Shown piece by piece: positions 52,962-62,209 of a DNA stretch of 64,000 nucleotides (position 1 is the stretch's first letter; every line of letters starts with the position of its first letter). Under the pieces are notes generated by a model that made no database searches, was not told the DNA's origin, and saw only the letters and a list, made by a program, of their open reading frames with translations. The translations under genes were made by a program, and so were the position numbers. The DNA lies in contig NZ_AMRX01000003.1 of assembly GCF_000300815.1 (NCBI RefSeq), positions 186,001-250,000 on the forward strand, written 5' to 3'. Source of the DNA: Gayadomonas joobiniege G7 (lineage in GTDB: Bacteria > Pseudomonadota > Gammaproteobacteria > Enterobacterales > Alteromonadaceae).

Positions 52962-52999
52962 TAACATCTAATGGTTAAATCACAAAAGATTTAACAGCC

Positions 53000-53209
53000 T
53001 TATGCCGGTACAACATTCTCAGCTTGAGGACCTTTCTGACCTTGAGTAACAGTCATAGTTACTGCTTGGCCTTCACGAAGGGTTTTACGTCCAGATGCAA
53101 CGATTGCGCTGTAATGAACGAATACGTCCTTGCCACCTTCTTGTTCAATAAATCCAAAACCTTTTTCATCATTGAACCACTTTACTGTACCGCTAACTTG
53201 ATTTGACAT
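53000..53209 (-). CDS. Cold-shock protein (CspA family)
   Basis: A 69-residue OB-fold RNA chaperone with both RNA-binding motifs (KGFGFIEQ and DVFVHYSAI) and the typical start [15 protein letters not shown]. It unwinds mRNA structure at low temperature or serves as a general RNA chaperone. The upstream region has a likely -10 TACAAT (53291-53286) and a leader of about 70 bases with two small hairpins (TGCGT-GATA-ACGCA and ACCA-GATCGTT-TGGT). That could make its translation temperature-responsive, although the leader is shorter than the classic E. coli cspA leader. It has its own terminator. Confidence 0.94.
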   Translation of the reverse strand: MSNQVSGTVKWFNDEKGFGFIEQEGGKDVFVHYSAIVASGRKTLREGQAVTMTVTQGQKGPQAENVVPA

Positions 53210-53368
53210 TTTTTTCTCTTACAAAAAGTAAAACTAAACTACCAAACGATCTGGTAATTTTTCTGCTGCGTTATCACGCAAATCCATTGTAGCAATAAAA
53301 TTGGTTAAATGTCGTCCACTTTTTTTGTTTTTTTGCGAATTAATTTTTTCATCCAATTTAAGGGGCTA

Positions 53369-55279
53369 CTAGCGTTCCAGAACAAGTGTCATTTGGATTG
53401 TAACTGCTTGTTCAAGTTCGTATTCAAGTAATTGTTTTATTTCGTTTAACTCATCCTCAGTTGGATAGTTTTTAACAATTAGATCAAACTTTACCAAAAT
53501 AGGAGACGAGTTCTGAATTTCTAAGTTAGTGATAGTGCCCTGAGCTAATTCGATTGAACGTATTTGATTAGACCAGGAATTTTTATCCATCATACGGACA
53601 AAACTGATGGCTAACGGCACTGAAACTAGGGCTGTGACCAAAACGGGAATAATTAATCCCTTTTGTGCCATCTTAAATGGTGAAAAACCTAACCAAGAAA
53701 AGGTGATAGCGGCAGCCAATACAATGCCTGATAAGTTGGTTAAAAATAATAAAAAAGAGCCAGCAAGCATATCCAAATCGAGCCAAGCGAGGGCGATTGC
53801 AGTGGTTGCCAGTGGCGGCACTAAAGCAACCGCAATTGCAACACCGGCCAAACTTTTTGCTATCTCAATTCGGCTATTTGCGTAGGCGGCAGCGACCCCA
53901 GAGATAATTGCTACGCCTAGATCTAATAAATTTGGCGATATGCGAGCAGCCATTTCATGGGTCATACTATCTAACGGGATCGCCAGAGCGGTTAAACTAC
54001 CTGAAAATAATGCCAGTACTAAACCTAAAAAAAGGGTTTTACTCGACTGAGTTAATAAGGTCTGATCTTGGCGGACTGTGCCCATGGCTAACGAAATTAT
54101 AGGCCCCATCAAAGGAGCCAAAATCATAGCACCTATAATAACTGGGGCGGAATTAGCAAATAATCCAACGGTTGCCAACATAGTTGACAGAGCCATTAGT
54201 GTTAAAAAATTTCCAGATGCGAGCGCGTTCTCCCGCAGCGATTGATATAGTTCTCTAAACTCTTCGGTGCCGGCGTGAATGTTCCACGGCAGGTTTTTAT
54301 TATCTAGCTCAGCCACAGCATCTGCTGTGGGTAAATGTTGGGTTCGAAAAACTTCTTTCACCTGAGGAGCGCTGCGCTCAATCTGTAGAAAGCGCCCCGG
54401 TATTAAACTAAGGGCTGATTTTTCAATCTCTAATGTGAGTTTTGAGTCTAAGTGCTGGCGGCCATCAATTTTAAACTCGATCGGCTTGCCCGTTGTGATT
54501 TGCATCTGATTCGTGCGGATATGGCCAATAAAATCAGGTAGTCGGCTTGATGGATTAAAAACACTTTTAATTAAACCAACAAATAATTGGCGCAAACTTC
54601 TGGGTGCTAAAAAAACGGTATGGAACATACCATCATTAATATTCGACTCTCCAATCAACTGTTGCACAAAACGCGTATTGCTGGCGTGTTCAATAATTGA
54701 AATAGCCGTCGCCGCTGTAGTGATTGATTTACCTTTGGCTGTGCTAAGGGTAACTTTAAAGGGTATTTGATTGCGTATCTGACGCCAGCGGCGGCCAAAG
54801 CTACGGACTCGATCAATTAAACTCGGTGGATTCATACGCACAGGTCTTAAACCAACAAAATCACCCACTTCGACTGAGTTTAAAACCATCTCTTGATTGC
54901 ACTTTAAAACATCGACTAAGTGAGTCGGTTGGGTAAAAATATCAGCAATGGCTTCGGCAAGTTCAAAATGAATACCAAAACCAATGACAGTTTGAGGCGC
55001 ATCTGGATGCGGCAATAAAGCAACACTTGCTTGATACGACGCGATTAACGGAAGTACTTGGTAATTGTCTTTGTCACTGAGATATAAAATGCATAGATCG
55101 GCCGGGCCGAGTTCAAGTTCACCGTTTAAAAAATTGTTGACCGGGCACTCGGTAATCGTTTTTTTTGGCAGTCGTTCGGACAATAATGAAGTAAGTTCGT
55201 TTGGTGCAGCCTGCCCGCAGATTAAAAAAACACGCACATCAGGGGTGATGATAAATGGTTTGGGATCCTTATTTGCCAT
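53369..55279 (-). CDS. DUF389 (TIGR00341) membrane protein with unusual N-terminal half
   Basis: A 636-residue protein. The C-terminal half (about 340-560) has the TIGR00341/DUF389 pattern with several membrane helices: LMALSTMLATVGLFANSAPVIIGAMILAPLMGPIISLAMG, AIISGVAAAYANSRIEIAKSLAGVAIAVALVPPLATTAIAL. The N-terminal half (about 1-320) has no membrane helix; near 160-300 IGESNINDGMFHTVFLAPRSL, FKIDGRQHLDSKLTLEIEKSALSLIPG resemble the C-terminal beta domain of diacylglycerol-kinase/YegS-like proteins. The function of DUF389 is unknown. The extra N-terminal domain is inference. It ends with an acidic coiled tail and precedes nothing else on its strand. Confidence 0.75.
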   Translation of the reverse strand: MANKDPKPFIITPDVRVFLICGQAAPNELTSLLSERLPKKTITECPVNNFLNGELELGPADLCILYLSDKDNYQVLPLIASYQASVALLPHPDAPQTVIGFGIHFELAEAIADIFTQPTHLVDVLKCNQEMVLNSVEVGDFVGLRPVRMNPPSLIDRVRSFGRRWRQIRNQIPFKVTLSTAKGKSITTAATAISIIEHASNTRFVQQLIGESNINDGMFHTVFLAPRSLRQLFVGLIKSVFNPSSRLPDFIGHIRTNQMQITTGKPIEFKIDGRQHLDSKLTLEIEKSALSLIPGRFLQIERSAPQVKEVFRTQHLPTADAVAELDNKNLPWNIHAGTEEFRELYQSLRENALASGNFLTLMALSTMLATVGLFANSAPVIIGAMILAPLMGPIISLAMGTVRQDQTLLTQSSKTLFLGLVLALFSGSLTALAIPLDSMTHEMAARISPNLLDLGVAIISGVAAAYANSRIEIAKSLAGVAIAVALVPPLATTAIALAWLDLDMLAGSFLLFLTNLSGIVLAAAITFSWLGFSPFKMAQKGLIIPVLVTALVSVPLAISFVRMMDKNSWSNQIRSIELAQGTITNLEIQNSSPILVKFDLIVKNYPTEDELNEIKQLLEYELEQAVTIQMTLVLER

Positions 55280-55286
55280 ATAAGAT

Positions 55287-55901
55287 TTAACCTACTTGAT
55301 AAAGGTTGAACTGACTTTGCCCCGCCCGAGATGATTTTAGCAAGTGCCAATTATCAGGTAAAACAAGGTCGGTTAGCTCTGCTTCGTGCTCTATATATAC
55401 CAGACTCTGAGTAGATAAAAAGCCATTTTTCTGTAAATTATTGCAAAGCTCAGCAATTAAATTTTGTCTAAAAGGCGGATCGATAAAAATAATATCATAT
55501 ACTTCGCTGGCTGGCTGAGCAGTGTAAACAAGCGCATTGCCTTCAATCAGGCTAAATAAATTGGCTGGCGCTTTTAACTGGCTGATATTGTTTGTGAGTT
55601 GCAGGCAGGCTTTTTTTGATAACTCTGTCATTACAACTTTAGCTGCCCCGCGTGAAGCTGCCTCAAAAGACAAAGCACCACTACCGGCAAAACAATCCAG
55701 GACTTTGGCATCACGGACATCAAACATCAACCAGTTAAAAAGTGTTTCTTTGACTCTATCCGTGGTCGGGCGTAAACCTATTTCGTCTGCGACGGGGAGC
55801 TTGCGGCCTTTCCACAAACCACTAATAATCCGAACTGAACCAGAACTTTGTGACGCTTTATGCTTTGCTTTGTTTTGTCTTTTCGGGGAGCGTGATACCA
55901 T
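55287..55901 (-). CDS. rsmD: 16S rRNA (guanine966-N2)-methyltransferase
   Basis: A 204-residue SAM-dependent enzyme that methylates G966 of 16S rRNA. ATG 55901 is preferred over an in-frame TTG at 55907. It shows SVRIISGLWKGRKLPVADEIGLRPTTDRVKETLFNWLM at the start, VLDCFAGSGALSFEAASRGA (SAM motif I) and the catalytic IIFIDPPF. It is divergent from ftsY, as in E. coli, with 128 bases between the starts. It is followed by the DUF389 gene after seven bases. Confidence 0.95.
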   Translation of the reverse strand: MVSRSPKRQNKAKHKASQSSGSVRIISGLWKGRKLPVADEIGLRPTTDRVKETLFNWLMFDVRDAKVLDCFAGSGALSFEAASRGAAKVVMTELSKKACLQLTNNISQLKAPANLFSLIEGNALVYTAQPASEVYDIIFIDPPFRQNLIAELCNNLQKNGFLSTQSLVYIEHEAELTDLVLPDNWHLLKSSRAGQSQFNLYQVG

Positions 55902-56029
55902 TATCAACCTGAAACCTTTCTGTTTAATGGTTATTGTACAATAATCTTGGGGTCTGTGGAGTATTCACATCCAATTGCTTGAATTAGTTGAGCCGATCCT
56001 AAGTCCTATGAAAAGAGAAATGATATTCG

Positions 56030-57187
56030 ATGAGTGAAAAAAAAGGTCTTTTCGGCTGGTTTGGCCGAAAAAATGAAAAATCAGAAAAAAAACAAGTAGA
56101 GCCGGCAGCAGAATCAAACCCAAACAAAACTGCGATTGATGAAAGGGCTGAAATTGCAACCAAAGCAGGTGAATCAACTGACGTCTCAGCGAACAGCAAT
56201 CTTGTGACTGAAACCCCAGTTGAATCGGTTGAAAAAAACAATACTGAAGCTGAGCCAAAAGTCGGTTTTTTTGCGCGCCTAAAATCGAGTTTAAAACGCA
56301 CCAAACTCTCTATCGGTAGCGGACTTGCAAATTTATTTAAAGGCAAAAAAATAGATGATGAATTGTATGAGGATCTCGAAACTCAATTGTTGATGGCTGA
56401 TGTTGGCATAGAAACAACCACAAAAATTATTGACGAAGTGACCGAGTCGGCCGAAAAACAACAATTAAAAGAAGCTGAATCGCTTTACTCAGTGGTAAAA
56501 GATCGTATGTCGGCTATTTTAAAACAAGTTGAACAGCCTTTGGTGCCTGAAAATCCAAATGGCCCTTTTGTTATTTTAATGGTTGGCGTAAATGGAGTTG
56601 GTAAAACCACAACAATTGGCAAATTAGCGCGTCAGTACCAAGCGCAGGGTAAGTCTGTCATGCTGGCGGCTGGGGATACCTTCAGGGCTGCCGCAGTTGA
56701 ACAATTGCAAGTATGGGGTGAGCGAAACAATATTGCGGTGGTCGCTCAACATACAGGCGCTGACAGCGCATCTGTGCTATATGATGCGTACGCCTCGGCT
56801 AAATCAAAACAAACGGATGTATTAATTGCCGATACCGCGGGGCGTTTGCAAAACAAAACGCACTTAATGGAAGAGCTAAAAAAGATAGTCCGCGTAATGA
56901 AAAAAATTGATTCAGCGGCCCCGCATGAAGTTATGTTAGTGGTAGATGCCACCACTGGGCAAAATGCGGTCAGTCAAACTAAGTTATTTGGTGAAGCGGT
57001 TGGTTTAACTGGCATTACCCTGACAAAACTTGATGGCACCGCTAAAGGGGGAGTGATTTTTTCGATTGCTGATCAGTTTAAACTACCCATCCGTTATATT
57101 GGTGTGGGTGAAGCGATTGAAGACTTACGTACCTTTAATGCCGATGATTTTATCGAAGCATTATTTACAGAAGAAGAGGCTCAGTAA
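56030..57187 (+). CDS. ftsY: Signal recognition particle receptor FtsY
   Basis: A 385-residue membrane-associated GTPase that docks SRP-bound ribosomes at the Sec translocon. The acidic, poorly conserved A domain covers about 1-90 (rich in Glu, Lys, Ala). The N domain follows (about 95-180). The G domain has GVNGVGKTTTIGKLARQY (Walker A), DTFRAAAVEQLQVW, DTAGRLQNKTHLM and TKLDGTAKGGVIFS. It is the first gene of the ftsY-ftsE-ftsX operon; ftsE begins 11 bases after its stop. Confidence 0.97.
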   Translation: MSEKKGLFGWFGRKNEKSEKKQVEPAAESNPNKTAIDERAEIATKAGESTDVSANSNLVTETPVESVEKNNTEAEPKVGFFARLKSSLKRTKLSIGSGLANLFKGKKIDDELYEDLETQLLMADVGIETTTKIIDEVTESAEKQQLKEAESLYSVVKDRMSAILKQVEQPLVPENPNGPFVILMVGVNGVGKTTTIGKLARQYQAQGKSVMLAAGDTFRAAAVEQLQVWGERNNIAVVAQHTGADSASVLYDAYASAKSKQTDVLIADTAGRLQNKTHLMEELKKIVRVMKKIDSAAPHEVMLVVDATTGQNAVSQTKLFGEAVGLTGITLTKLDGTAKGGVIFSIADQFKLPIRYIGVGEAIEDLRTFNADDFIEALFTEEEAQ

Positions 57188-57198
57188 AGCGAACTATC

Positions 57199-57879
57199 AT
57201 GATTAAATTTGAGCAAGTATCTAAAACCTATGCCGGTGGCCAAACCGCTCTTAGAAAAGTGAGCTTTCATTTACAGGCGGGAGAAATGGCTTTTTTAACA
57301 GGTCATTCGGGTGCTGGCAAAAGTACCTTGCTTAAATTAATTTCGATAATGGAGCGCCCAAGTGCTGGCGAAATTTTGATAAATGGCCACGCACTCAGTC
57401 GCATTGGATCGCGGCAAGTTCCATATGTGCGGCGTGATATTGGTATGATATTTCAAAATCACAGGTTGTTAAAAGAGCAAACTGTGTTTGATAATATTGC
57501 GCTACCACTAGTCATTGAAGGGTATAGTGGGCGGGAAGTTCACAACCGTGTCATGGCGGCACTTGAAAAAGTCTCGCTGACCAGTAAACAAAGGTATTTG
57601 CCACATATGTTATCTGGCGGTGAGCAGCAGCGGGTTGGCATTGCCCGGGCGATAGTTAATTCTCCACCTATATTGTTAGCGGATGAACCAACCGGTAATT
57701 TAGATCCTGAATTATCTGTTGATATTTTGCGCTTGTTTGAAGATTTTAATCGTGCTGGTGCTTGTGTATTAATAGCTACTCATGATTTAGGTTTAATTGC
57801 TCGTCTTAGGTATCGCACGCTAACATTAAAAAATGGCGAAATGAAACAGGACTTTATGCAAACAGGGCAGTCATCATGA
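57199..57879 (+). CDS. ftsE: Cell-division ATP-binding protein FtsE
   Basis: A 226-residue ABC ATPase with Walker A GHSGAGKSTLLK, signature LSGGEQQRVGIARA and Walker B ILLADEPTGNLDPE, plus the switch His in ATHDL. With FtsX it powers activation of peptidoglycan hydrolases at the septum. The stop overlaps the ftsX start (ATGA), giving strong translational coupling. Confidence 0.97.
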   Translation: MIKFEQVSKTYAGGQTALRKVSFHLQAGEMAFLTGHSGAGKSTLLKLISIMERPSAGEILINGHALSRIGSRQVPYVRRDIGMIFQNHRLLKEQTVFDNIALPLVIEGYSGREVHNRVMAALEKVSLTSKQRYLPHMLSGGEQQRVGIARAIVNSPPILLADEPTGNLDPELSVDILRLFEDFNRAGACVLIATHDLGLIARLRYRTLTLKNGEMKQDFMQTGQSS

Positions 57880-58859
57880 GTTTATTATTTAAACGGCGAA
57901 GCTCAGGCGCAACTGAACGTAAACTCACCATATGGCAAAAGATCACGGCTTTTTTTCTTGCCCATGTTCGTCAGTGGCTGGCTTCGCTCGGGGGCATTTG
58001 GCGAGATCCCATCCCCTCGCTACTAACCGTTGCTGTGCTTGGTGTTAGTCTCACTTTACCAGCAACCTTGTATGTGATTGTTAAAAATACCCAATCAGTT
58101 GAAGACAGCTTTCAGAACGCCGCACAAATTAGTTTATTTTTAAAACAACAAAGCTCGCAACAAGAAACGGCTGAATTTGTCAGACGTTTGCAACAAAATC
58201 ATAAAATAGAAGCGGTGCAGTTTATTTCTGCTAGTGCTGGGCTTGCCGAATTTAGTCAAAGCTCAGGCTTTAACCAAGCATTGAGTTTGTTGGATGAAAA
58301 CCCTTTGCCTGATGTTGTATTGGTGATACCAGCCGCTGATTATCGCACAGCCTCAGCAGCACAAACTTTGTTAGAAGAGTTAGAATCAGCGGCTAACGTA
58401 GATGCTGGTAAGCTGGATATTACTTGGTTAAAACGGCTCAATGCAATCGTCAGTTTAGTACAAAGCGCCATGAGTGCTTTAACTTTATTATTGTGTTTAT
58501 CCGTGTTACTGATTGTGGGTAATACCATACGTTTATCTATTGTTAATCGCCGTGAAGAAATCGAAGTGCAAAAACTTGTCGGTGCAACAAATGCTTATAT
58601 TCATCGGCCCTTTTTGTATACAGGTTTATGGTACGGTTTTTTTGGTGGCTTGATTGCTTGGTTAAGCATTGAAGTGATCCGCTGGAATCTATCGGGTGCG
58701 ATTTCTGAAATTGCCAGTCTGTACCAGAGTGACTATATACTGATTGGCCTGTCTGCTAATGAAATGTTGTTTTTATTAGGGATCAGTATGGGCTTAGGTT
58801 TGGCCGGTTCATATCTGGTGGTGCGTGGACAAATCAAACAGATAGAGCCTGAGAGTTAA
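57876..58859 (+). CDS. ftsX: Cell-division membrane protein FtsX
   Basis: A 327-residue inner-membrane partner of FtsE with four membrane helices (about 52-75, 205-225, 250-270 and 295-320) and a large periplasmic loop between the first two. It transmits ATP-driven movement to murein hydrolase activators such as EnvC. LTVAVLGVSLTLPATLYV and RREEIEVQKLVGATNAYIHRPFLYTGLWYG are typical. In most gammaproteobacteria the next gene is rpoH; here a bidirectional terminator and a convergent DUF481 gene follow instead. Confidence 0.96.
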   Translation: MSLLFKRRSSGATERKLTIWQKITAFFLAHVRQWLASLGGIWRDPIPSLLTVAVLGVSLTLPATLYVIVKNTQSVEDSFQNAAQISLFLKQQSSQQETAEFVRRLQQNHKIEAVQFISASAGLAEFSQSSGFNQALSLLDENPLPDVVLVIPAADYRTASAAQTLLEELESAANVDAGKLDITWLKRLNAIVSLVQSAMSALTLLLCLSVLLIVGNTIRLSIVNRREEIEVQKLVGATNAYIHRPFLYTGLWYGFFGGLIAWLSIEVIRWNLSGAISEIASLYQSDYILIGLSANEMLFLLGISMGLGLAGSYLVVRGQIKQIEPES

Positions 58860-58885
58860 AACCGACTTTGCAAGCAAAGTCGGTT
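58860..58885. terminator. Bidirectional terminator between ftsX and the YdiY-like gene
   Basis: An 11-base perfect stem AACCGACTTTG / CAAAGTCGGTT (58860-58870 and 58875-58885) with a CAAG loop, immediately after the ftsX stop and seven bases before the convergent DUF481 stop. The T run is better on the minus strand. Confidence 0.7.
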
Positions 58886-58891
58886 GGGCTA

Positions 58892-59653
58892 TTAAAATAA
58901 ATAAACCAATGTGATACTGGTTGTAGTATCTAAGTTTTCTTTATCTTCAGCTACTTCTGAGTTATGCGTCATGGTATACGCCGCTTTTAGGCTAAGGTTA
59001 CCCATTAACTTGGCACTCACAGCGGTTTCCGACTTGGTACGGGTATTTTCATCTGAATCAAAAGCTGCTTCAGTACTTAACAACTGGGTGAATTTTGCAT
59101 TCTCACTGAGTTTGTATTGATACTCAGCTGCTAACCGCATCACAACGGCTTCATTTGTTTCACCTGTTTTTTCAAGCTCATTGAAGGTATAACCTGGACC
59201 AACGCTGTATTTTAAAAACGATGCATCATTTTCAAACAGCTGATCTGAATAACCCGCAGCAATTGTGCTTTGGTAATTGTAACCACTAAATCTATCGTCT
59301 TCATATGAACCATAAATGAATAATGCACTATGTTCAGTATTAAGTTTGTAATCACCTTGAGCAGATGCAAATACACGCTGAGCCGTCGTTTGTTCTTGAT
59401 CAACGGTTTGGCCGTTTATTTCAGTTTGGATCTCGTCTTTTTTATACAGAGCATCTAATTGGTATTGATTGCGCCAATTTTCCATATCATGAGTGATACT
59501 CACTTTACCTTTTATTGACGTGGTCTCAGTGTTACCTGAGGTCGCAATAATGCCTAGTTCAACTTCACCGACACTTGGTTTTTCAGCAGCGTTTGCTGTT
59601 AATGCACATAATAAAGCGCTGGTTAAACCAGTGTATGTTAATGTTTTTTTCAT
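58892..59653 (-). CDS. ydiY: DUF481 outer-membrane protein (YdiY-like)
   Basis: A 253-residue exported beta-barrel protein (signal peptide about 1-22, ending ANA). It opens with VGEVELGIIATSGNTETTSIKGKVSITHDMENWRNQYQLDALYKKDE, which matches DUF481 closely, and ends in LVYLF with the terminal Phe. YdiY is induced by acid in E. coli but its function is not known. It is co-directional with mscS (16-base gap) and convergent with ftsX. Confidence 0.85.
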   Translation of the reverse strand: MKKTLTYTGLTSALLCALTANAAEKPSVGEVELGIIATSGNTETTSIKGKVSITHDMENWRNQYQLDALYKKDEIQTEINGQTVDQEQTTAQRVFASAQGDYKLNTEHSALFIYGSYEDDRFSGYNYQSTIAAGYSDQLFENDASFLKYSVGPGYTFNELEKTGETNEAVVMRLAAEYQYKLSENAKFTQLLSTEAAFDSDENTRTKSETAVSAKLMGNLSLKAAYTMTHNSEVAEDKENLDTTTSITLVYLF

Positions 59654-59669
59654 CTTTTATCCTTAATCT

Positions 59670-60509
59670 TTATTTTGCTTTTTTGCTTGGCTCCGCGTCT
59701 TTGTGCAAATGAACATCCATTTGCGGGAACGGAATTCCAATACCAGCGTTGTCTAATTCAATTTTGATCGTTTTATGCAAATTATAATATAACGCCCAGT
59801 AGTCAGATGATTTTACCCAAGGGCGAACAAAAAAGTTCACTGAAGAATCTGCTAATTCGCCAACACCAACAGTGTATCCGGGGTCTTTTAATACCAACTC
59901 GTGGTTATCTAAAATACTTTTTAATAAATCTTCAGTTTGTTGGAGATCAGCATCATAGCTGACACCAATCACCAGGTCTAAACGACGTGTATCGTATTTT
60001 GAAAAATTGGTGATTGGCGAACCCGTAATTTGTGAGTTAGGCACTACAACATATTTATTATCTGGCGTTGTCATTATGGTAGAAAATATCTGAATTTCTT
60101 TCACGACCCCTGATACACCGCCGGCTTGGACAAAATCACCTGCTTTAAATGGACGAAAAACAGTCACTAAAATACCCGAGGCGAAGTTAGACAAAGAACC
60201 TTGCAATGACAGACCAATTGCTAAACCAGCTGCACCTAAGATGGCAACAAAAGTCGCGGTTTGAATGCCAACATGGCTCAGCGCAGCTATAATAACCGCG
60301 GCTGCCACAATTGCATGAACCAGACTCGCAACAAATGAAGCAACAGCCCCATCAACAGAGCGTTTTTTTAGCACCCGTGTGGTCAGGCCTGCAAAATAAC
60401 GAGCAATTTTAAAGCCAATCCATAAAATCAGAATAGCCGTTATAAAACTGATTAAATAGCCTAATAACATTTCTTGGTTATCGTTAAACCAAGTTGTAAT
60501 GTTTTCCAT
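59670..60509 (-). CDS. mscS: Small-conductance mechanosensitive channel (MscS)
   Basis: A 279-residue inner-membrane channel of the size of E. coli MscS (286). It has three membrane helices (about 17-40, 60-80 and 88-115), the last of which forms the pore and includes ILGAAGLAIGLSLQGSLSNFASGIL. The cytoplasmic beta domain contains FKAGDFVQAGGVSGVVKEIQIFSTIMTTPDNKYVVVPNSQITGSPI. It opens when membrane tension rises on osmotic down-shock. GGAGATCAT precedes the ATG. It is followed by the YdiY-like gene. Confidence 0.94.
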   Translation of the reverse strand: MENITTWFNDNQEMLLGYLISFITAILILWIGFKIARYFAGLTTRVLKKRSVDGAVASFVASLVHAIVAAAVIIAALSHVGIQTATFVAILGAAGLAIGLSLQGSLSNFASGILVTVFRPFKAGDFVQAGGVSGVVKEIQIFSTIMTTPDNKYVVVPNSQITGSPITNFSKYDTRRLDLVIGVSYDADLQQTEDLLKSILDNHELVLKDPGYTVGVGELADSSVNFFVRPWVKSSDYWALYYNLHKTIKIELDNAGIGIPFPQMDVHLHKDAEPSKKAK

Positions 60510-60694
60510 ATGATCTCCTTTTTTTAAACAGACCTAGAGGTTAAGATGATTAATAATAAATATTTAAAAGTAGATAACTATTACTAAAATATTATCACTA
60601 AGTCGATACTTTATATTTTCGCGTGCAAGATTATCAGAGAACTCAGTGCTTTTTCTCTGATAAATTGTATTATAAGGGGAAAATATAAAAGTTG

Positions 60695-60708
60695 TGTGAT
60701 ATATCACA
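60695..60708 (+). promoter_or_regulatory. crp: CRP-like palindrome in the crp leader
   Basis: A perfect 14-base palindrome TGTGA-TATA-TCACA 25 bases before the crp start. The half-sites match the CRP consensus (TGTGA...TCACA), but the spacer is 4 rather than the usual 6 bases. It may mediate autoregulation. The remaining about 185 bases upstream are AT-rich with no other clear element. Confidence 0.5.
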
Positions 60709-60732
60709 AAATTTAGGAATGAGAGATTAGCC

Positions 60733-61365
60733 ATGACGATGCCATACCATGTTGCAAACGATGAAGAGTTGCAAACATTTATAAAACATTGTACTCGACG
60801 ACGTTATCCATCCAAAAGCACTATTATTTGTGCTGGGGATGAACCTGATGCTTTGTATTTGCTACTAGATGGTTCTGTCAGTGTGAGTGTTGAAAACGAA
60901 GAAGGCCGTGAGTTAATTTTGGCTTATTTAAACCCTGGTGAATTTTACGGTGAGATGGGGCTTTTTGATGGTCAATCTCGAAGTGCGTTTGTGCGTGCCC
61001 GCAGCGAATGTGAAGTCGCCGAGATTAGTTATGAGCGTTTTAAAAAATTAGTTAAACAATACCCAGAGATATTATTTAGAGTTTCTACTCAATTGGCCCA
61101 CAGGTTACGTGATACGTCACGTAAAGTGGTTGATTTAGCTTTTTTAGATGTGACTGGGCGCGTGGCCGCGGCATTATTGGATCTATGTAAACAGCCAGAT
61201 GCGATGACACACCCAGATGGCATGCAAATTAAAATCACCCGCCAAGAGTTGGGCCGAATTGTTGGTTGCTCACGTGAAATGGTTGGACGTGTTTTAAAAA
61301 ATCTAGAAGAACAAGGGTTAATTGAAGCACACGGAAAAACCATGGTAATTTATGGCACTCGCTAA
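60733..61365 (+). CDS. crp: cAMP receptor protein
   Basis: A 210-residue global regulator, same length as E. coli Crp. The cAMP-binding barrel has [19 protein letters not shown] with Glu74 and Arg83-Ser84 contacting cAMP; the hinge [13 protein letters not shown] carries the conserved Thr. The C-terminal helix-turn-helix is [27 protein letters not shown]. It senses cAMP and controls catabolic genes. A palindrome in its leader suggests autoregulation. A predicted adenylate cyclase in the same window could contribute to its ligand pool. A second gene overlaps its end by 14 bases. Confidence 0.96.
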   Translation: MTMPYHVANDEELQTFIKHCTRRRYPSKSTIICAGDEPDALYLLLDGSVSVSVENEEGRELILAYLNPGEFYGEMGLFDGQSRSAFVRARSECEVAEISYERFKKLVKQYPEILFRVSTQLAHRLRDTSRKVVDLAFLDVTGRVAAALLDLCKQPDAMTHPDGMQIKITRQELGRIVGCSREMVGRVLKNLEEQGLIEAHGKTMVIYGTR

Positions 61366-62173
61366 CTTAGTTACAACAAAAAATAAGTTGATTGCTGGTG
61401 GTTTGACATGGGCGCTGAGTTTTTTTAGCCCAACGCTCAGTGCTGCACCTTATTTGTTAAAAAGTGATATTTTGTCCGCACAAGCGACAGGCAAGATCGA
61501 TAAAAGTGAAATAAACAACAAAGTACAAGCAAAATTTGAAGCGCAAAAAATTGCTCGAAAAAAAGCAGCAGAATCACTTCGTCAGCAAATCGCTAATTTG
61601 CCAATTACACAGGAGCAAACATTAGCTCAGCTGAGTTCATTGAATCAAACTTTTGCGACCCGAGTGCAAGGCAGTTTGCAAGGAGCCTTTGTACAATCAT
61701 CAAGTGTCCAAACGGTTAACGGTGGGGTAACAGCTGATGTTACTTTGGGCGTGTGTTTAAATAACTTTGTAGAACAATGTGTTGGCAAACAAGATTTAAG
61801 CAATGCTTTATTGCCTTTACTCGAACCTGAATCAGATATTGTTGAGCGTTATAAAACGGAACAATACCCACAAGCGATTCAGCGCGCGTTTATCTTTGCT
61901 GTTGGGCAAAAAAATTATTCAGCGACCCTGCAAACAAAAATATATACTGAGCAGGGACACTTAGTTTTGCAATCGAGTGATTTGGCGCAGCAGGATAAAA
62001 AAGCCTTTGTTTGGCGGGCAAAAACGGCGGATCTAAGTGGCTATAAACCTATGATAGTCGAGGTGAGGGAAGTGAACGGCAGTGATTTAATTATTTCGGA
62101 AAATGCAGCAGCGGCAATATTGGCTAATTTACGTCAGTCAGAGATAGATGGTTTGTTTGTTGTGCAGTTTTAA
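61352..62173 (+). CDS. Exported protein of unknown function overlapping crp
   Basis: A 273-residue protein with a long signal peptide (about 1-31, ending LSA). Its start ATG lies within the last codons of crp (14-base overlap, other frame), so it is probably translated from the crp message. The mature part has a charged helical stretch (about 45-100: [27 protein letters not shown]), a beta region around [18 protein letters not shown] with Cys in GVCL and EQCVG that could pair, and a C-terminal domain ending VVQF. I recognise no family. Conservation next to crp in relatives would support a role connected with cAMP regulation. Confidence 0.65.
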   Translation: MALANLVTTKNKLIAGGLTWALSFFSPTLSAAPYLLKSDILSAQATGKIDKSEINNKVQAKFEAQKIARKKAAESLRQQIANLPITQEQTLAQLSSLNQTFATRVQGSLQGAFVQSSSVQTVNGGVTADVTLGVCLNNFVEQCVGKQDLSNALLPLLEPESDIVERYKTEQYPQAIQRAFIFAVGQKNYSATLQTKIYTEQGHLVLQSSDLAQQDKKAFVWRAKTADLSGYKPMIVEVREVNGSDLIISENAAAAILANLRQSEIDGLFVVQF

Positions 62174-62205
62174 TCAAGGTTGCACGAATAAGCGCAACCT
62201 TGATT
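62172..62205. terminator. Convergent terminator-like hairpin
   Basis: A perfect 12-base stem AATCAAGGTTGC / GCAACCTTGATT (62172-62183 and 62194-62205) with a ten-base loop. It overlaps the end of the unknown crp-linked gene and lies just before the TIGR04219 stop. T runs are weak on both sides. Confidence 0.5.
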
Positions 62206-62209
62206 GTCA

